From positions 1 through 64,000 of the forward strand of contig NZ_OMPS01000001.1 of NCBI RefSeq assembly GCF_900313035.1: a DNA stretch of 64,000 nucleotides, written 5' to 3'. Shown one piece after another: positions 62,806 to 64,000 of this stretch. This stretch comes from Ruegeria sp. EL01 (lineage in GTDB: Bacteria > Pseudomonadota > Alphaproteobacteria > Rhodobacterales > Rhodobacteraceae). The notes under the pieces are model-generated. The model was not told the DNA's origin. It saw only the letters and a program-made list of their open reading frames with translations, and searched no databases. The first letter of the stretch is position 1; every line of letters begins with the position of its first letter. The position numbers and the translations under genes were made by a program.

Positions 62806-64000
62806 TTAGTCGATGATCGAGTTCAGCGTAGCGCTGGGGCGCATCACAGCCGCTGCTTTGGAAGAATCAGTGTGATAATACCCACCCAGATCAGCGGCGG
62901 CGCCCTGTGCTGTTGCCATTTCTGCCAAGATTTGGTCTTCATGGTCTGCCAGCTGTTTCGCGACAGGCGCAAACTCGGCCGCCAGATCGGCGTCATCAGA
63001 CTGGGCAGCCAGTGCCTCGGCCCAGTATCGCGCGAACCAGTAGTGGCTGTCACGGTTATCGGGCTGACCAACTTTACGGCTGGGCGATTTGTTGTTGTCC
63101 AGAATGCCCTGTGTGGCGGCCTCGGCCGCTGCGCCAAGAACACCTGCCTTCGCGTTGCCCTTACTGTCAGCGAGGAAGTTCAACGATTCCCCCAGCGCGC
63201 AGAATTCACCCATCGAATCCCAACGCAGGTGGTTCTCTTCGACGAGCTGCTGCACGTGTTTTGGCGCTGAACCGCCCGCACCGGTTTCGAAAAGACCGCC
63301 ACCATTCATCAGCTTGACGATTGACAGCATCTTGGCCGAAGTGCCCAGTTCGAGGATTGGGAACAGGTCGGTCAGATAGTCCCGCAGCACGTTACCGGTA
63401 ATGGCAATCGAGTCCTTGCCCGCCGTGATCGTCTCTAGCGACTGACGGGTCGCCTCACGCGGGGCCAGAATCATGAATTTGTCAGCGACACCAGCAGCTT
63501 CAAGTGCAGGTTTAACGTACTTGATTAACTCGGCGTCGTGGGCGCGGTTTGCGTCCAGCCAGAAGATCGCCTCGGACCCGGTCAGGCGCTGACGGTCTAG
63601 GGCCAGTTGGATCCAGTTTTCAATCGGCGCTTTCTTAACGGTGCAGGCGCGCCAGATGTCGCCCTTTTCCACATCGTGTGAATGCAGCGTTTCGCCACTG
63701 GCCAGAACGATACGAATGATACCGTCAGCTGGCGCTTCAAACGTCGTTGGATGCGAACCGTATTCCTCTGCCTTCTGCGCCATCAGGCCCACGTTGGCGA
63801 CCGCACCAACGGTGGCTGGGTTCAACGCGCCATTTGCTTTGAAGAAGTTGATCGACTCGTCATAAACGGTGGCATAGCAGCGGTCGGGGATCACACAATT
63901 GGTGTCTCCCTTGGCGCCTGCCTCATCCCAACCCTTGCCCCCGGCGCGGATCACAGCAGGCATCGAAGCGTCGATGATCACGTCTGACGGCACGTGCAGG
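62806..64000 (-). CDS. icd: NADP-dependent isocitrate dehydrogenase, monomeric type (3' part)
   Basis: About 398 codons are visible, ending at 62806; the N-terminal part lies beyond the right edge (full enzymes are about 740 residues). Sequence includes [70 protein letters not shown] and [11 protein letters not shown], typical of the monomeric enzyme. It oxidatively decarboxylates isocitrate to 2-oxoglutarate with NADP in the TCA cycle. It is a housekeeping gene flanking the polysaccharide locus. A strong terminator follows. Confidence 0.96.
   Translation of the reverse strand, partial: LHVPSDVIIDASMPAVIRAGGKGWDEAGAKGDTNCVIPDRCYATVYDESINFFKANGALNPATVGAVANVGLMAQKAEEYGSHPTTFEAPADGIIRIVLASGETLHSHDVEKGDIWRACTVKKAPIENWIQLALDRQRLTGSEAIFWLDANRAHDAELIKYVKPALEAAGVADKFMILAPREATRQSLETITAGKDSIAITGNVLRDYLTDLFPILELGTSAKMLSIVKLMNGGGLFETGAGGSAPKHVQQLVEENHLRWDSMGEFCALGESLNFLADSKGNAKAGVLGAAAEAATQGILDNNKSPSRKVGQPDNRDSHYWFARYWAEALAAQSDDADLAAEFAPVAKQLADHEDQILAEMATAQGAAADLGGYYHTDSSKAAAVMRPSATLNSIID

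Noticed and set aside
1-64000. CRISPR array or long tandem repeats
   Set aside because: No regularly spaced repeats were seen on reading; only short hairpins.

Overview
The window looks like chromosomal DNA of a marine alphaproteobacterium, most likely order Rhodobacterales (Roseobacter group). This is inferred from moderate-to-high GC, the gene style, a monomeric NADP-isocitrate dehydrogenase at the right edge, and sulfotransferases and carbamoyltransferases in the surface-polysaccharide genes. No 16S rRNA or unique marker is present, so genus is not assigned.

Left edge (1-3387). A 5' fragment of a tyrosine recombinase runs off the left end. It is followed by rpsU (ribosomal protein S21) with a terminator, a DUF2461-family gene, a tiny basic protein and tRNA-Leu(UAG). 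About 0.9 kb with no recognisable gene comes next.

Region A (3388-19276, all + strand) is the most unusual part. It holds an unrecognised small protein and two copies of a translationally coupled pair of large dynamin-like GTPases (670+587 aa and 680+428 aa). Two small genes lie between the pairs, one resembling a Roadblock/LC7 protein. Then come a membrane-anchored Ser/Thr kinase with an extracytoplasmic PDZ-like tail, an FHA-domain protein, a PP2C phosphatase and two tandem periplasmic LysM + solute-binding proteins without any transporter genes. A strong terminator ends the block. The writer/reader/eraser triad (kinase, FHA, phosphatase) next to membrane-remodelling-type GTPases suggests a phospho-regulated envelope or membrane machine sensing a periplasmic ligand. 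This is inference.

Region B (19326-62665) is a very large surface-polysaccharide locus of several converging and diverging units. It encodes Wzx flippase, Wzy-like polymerase/ligase, two Wzc/Wzz-type co-polymerases (one with a degenerate kinase), a Wza/ExoF-type export protein, an initiating phosphoglycosyltransferase, about seven soluble or membrane-anchored glycosyltransferases, two GT-C type membrane proteins and two GtrA proteins. Sugar-nucleotide enzymes include a CDP-glucose route (rfbF, rfbG, an RfbH-like dehydrase lacking the Fe-S cysteines, an SDR), a FlaA1/CapD-like dehydratase and a DegT aminotransferase. Decorating enzymes are two carbamoyltransferases, two sulfotransferases, two formyltransferases, a PIG-L deacetylase, a CE4 deacetylase, a methyltransferase, an asparagine-synthase-like amidotransferase and an SGNH protein. 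A secreted pectate-lyase-like protein lies inside the locus. The product is probably a heavily modified exopolysaccharide, capsule or O-antigen.

Right edge (62770-64000). A good minus-strand terminator and the 3' part of the monomeric isocitrate dehydrogenase gene, a housekeeping gene that flanks the polysaccharide locus.
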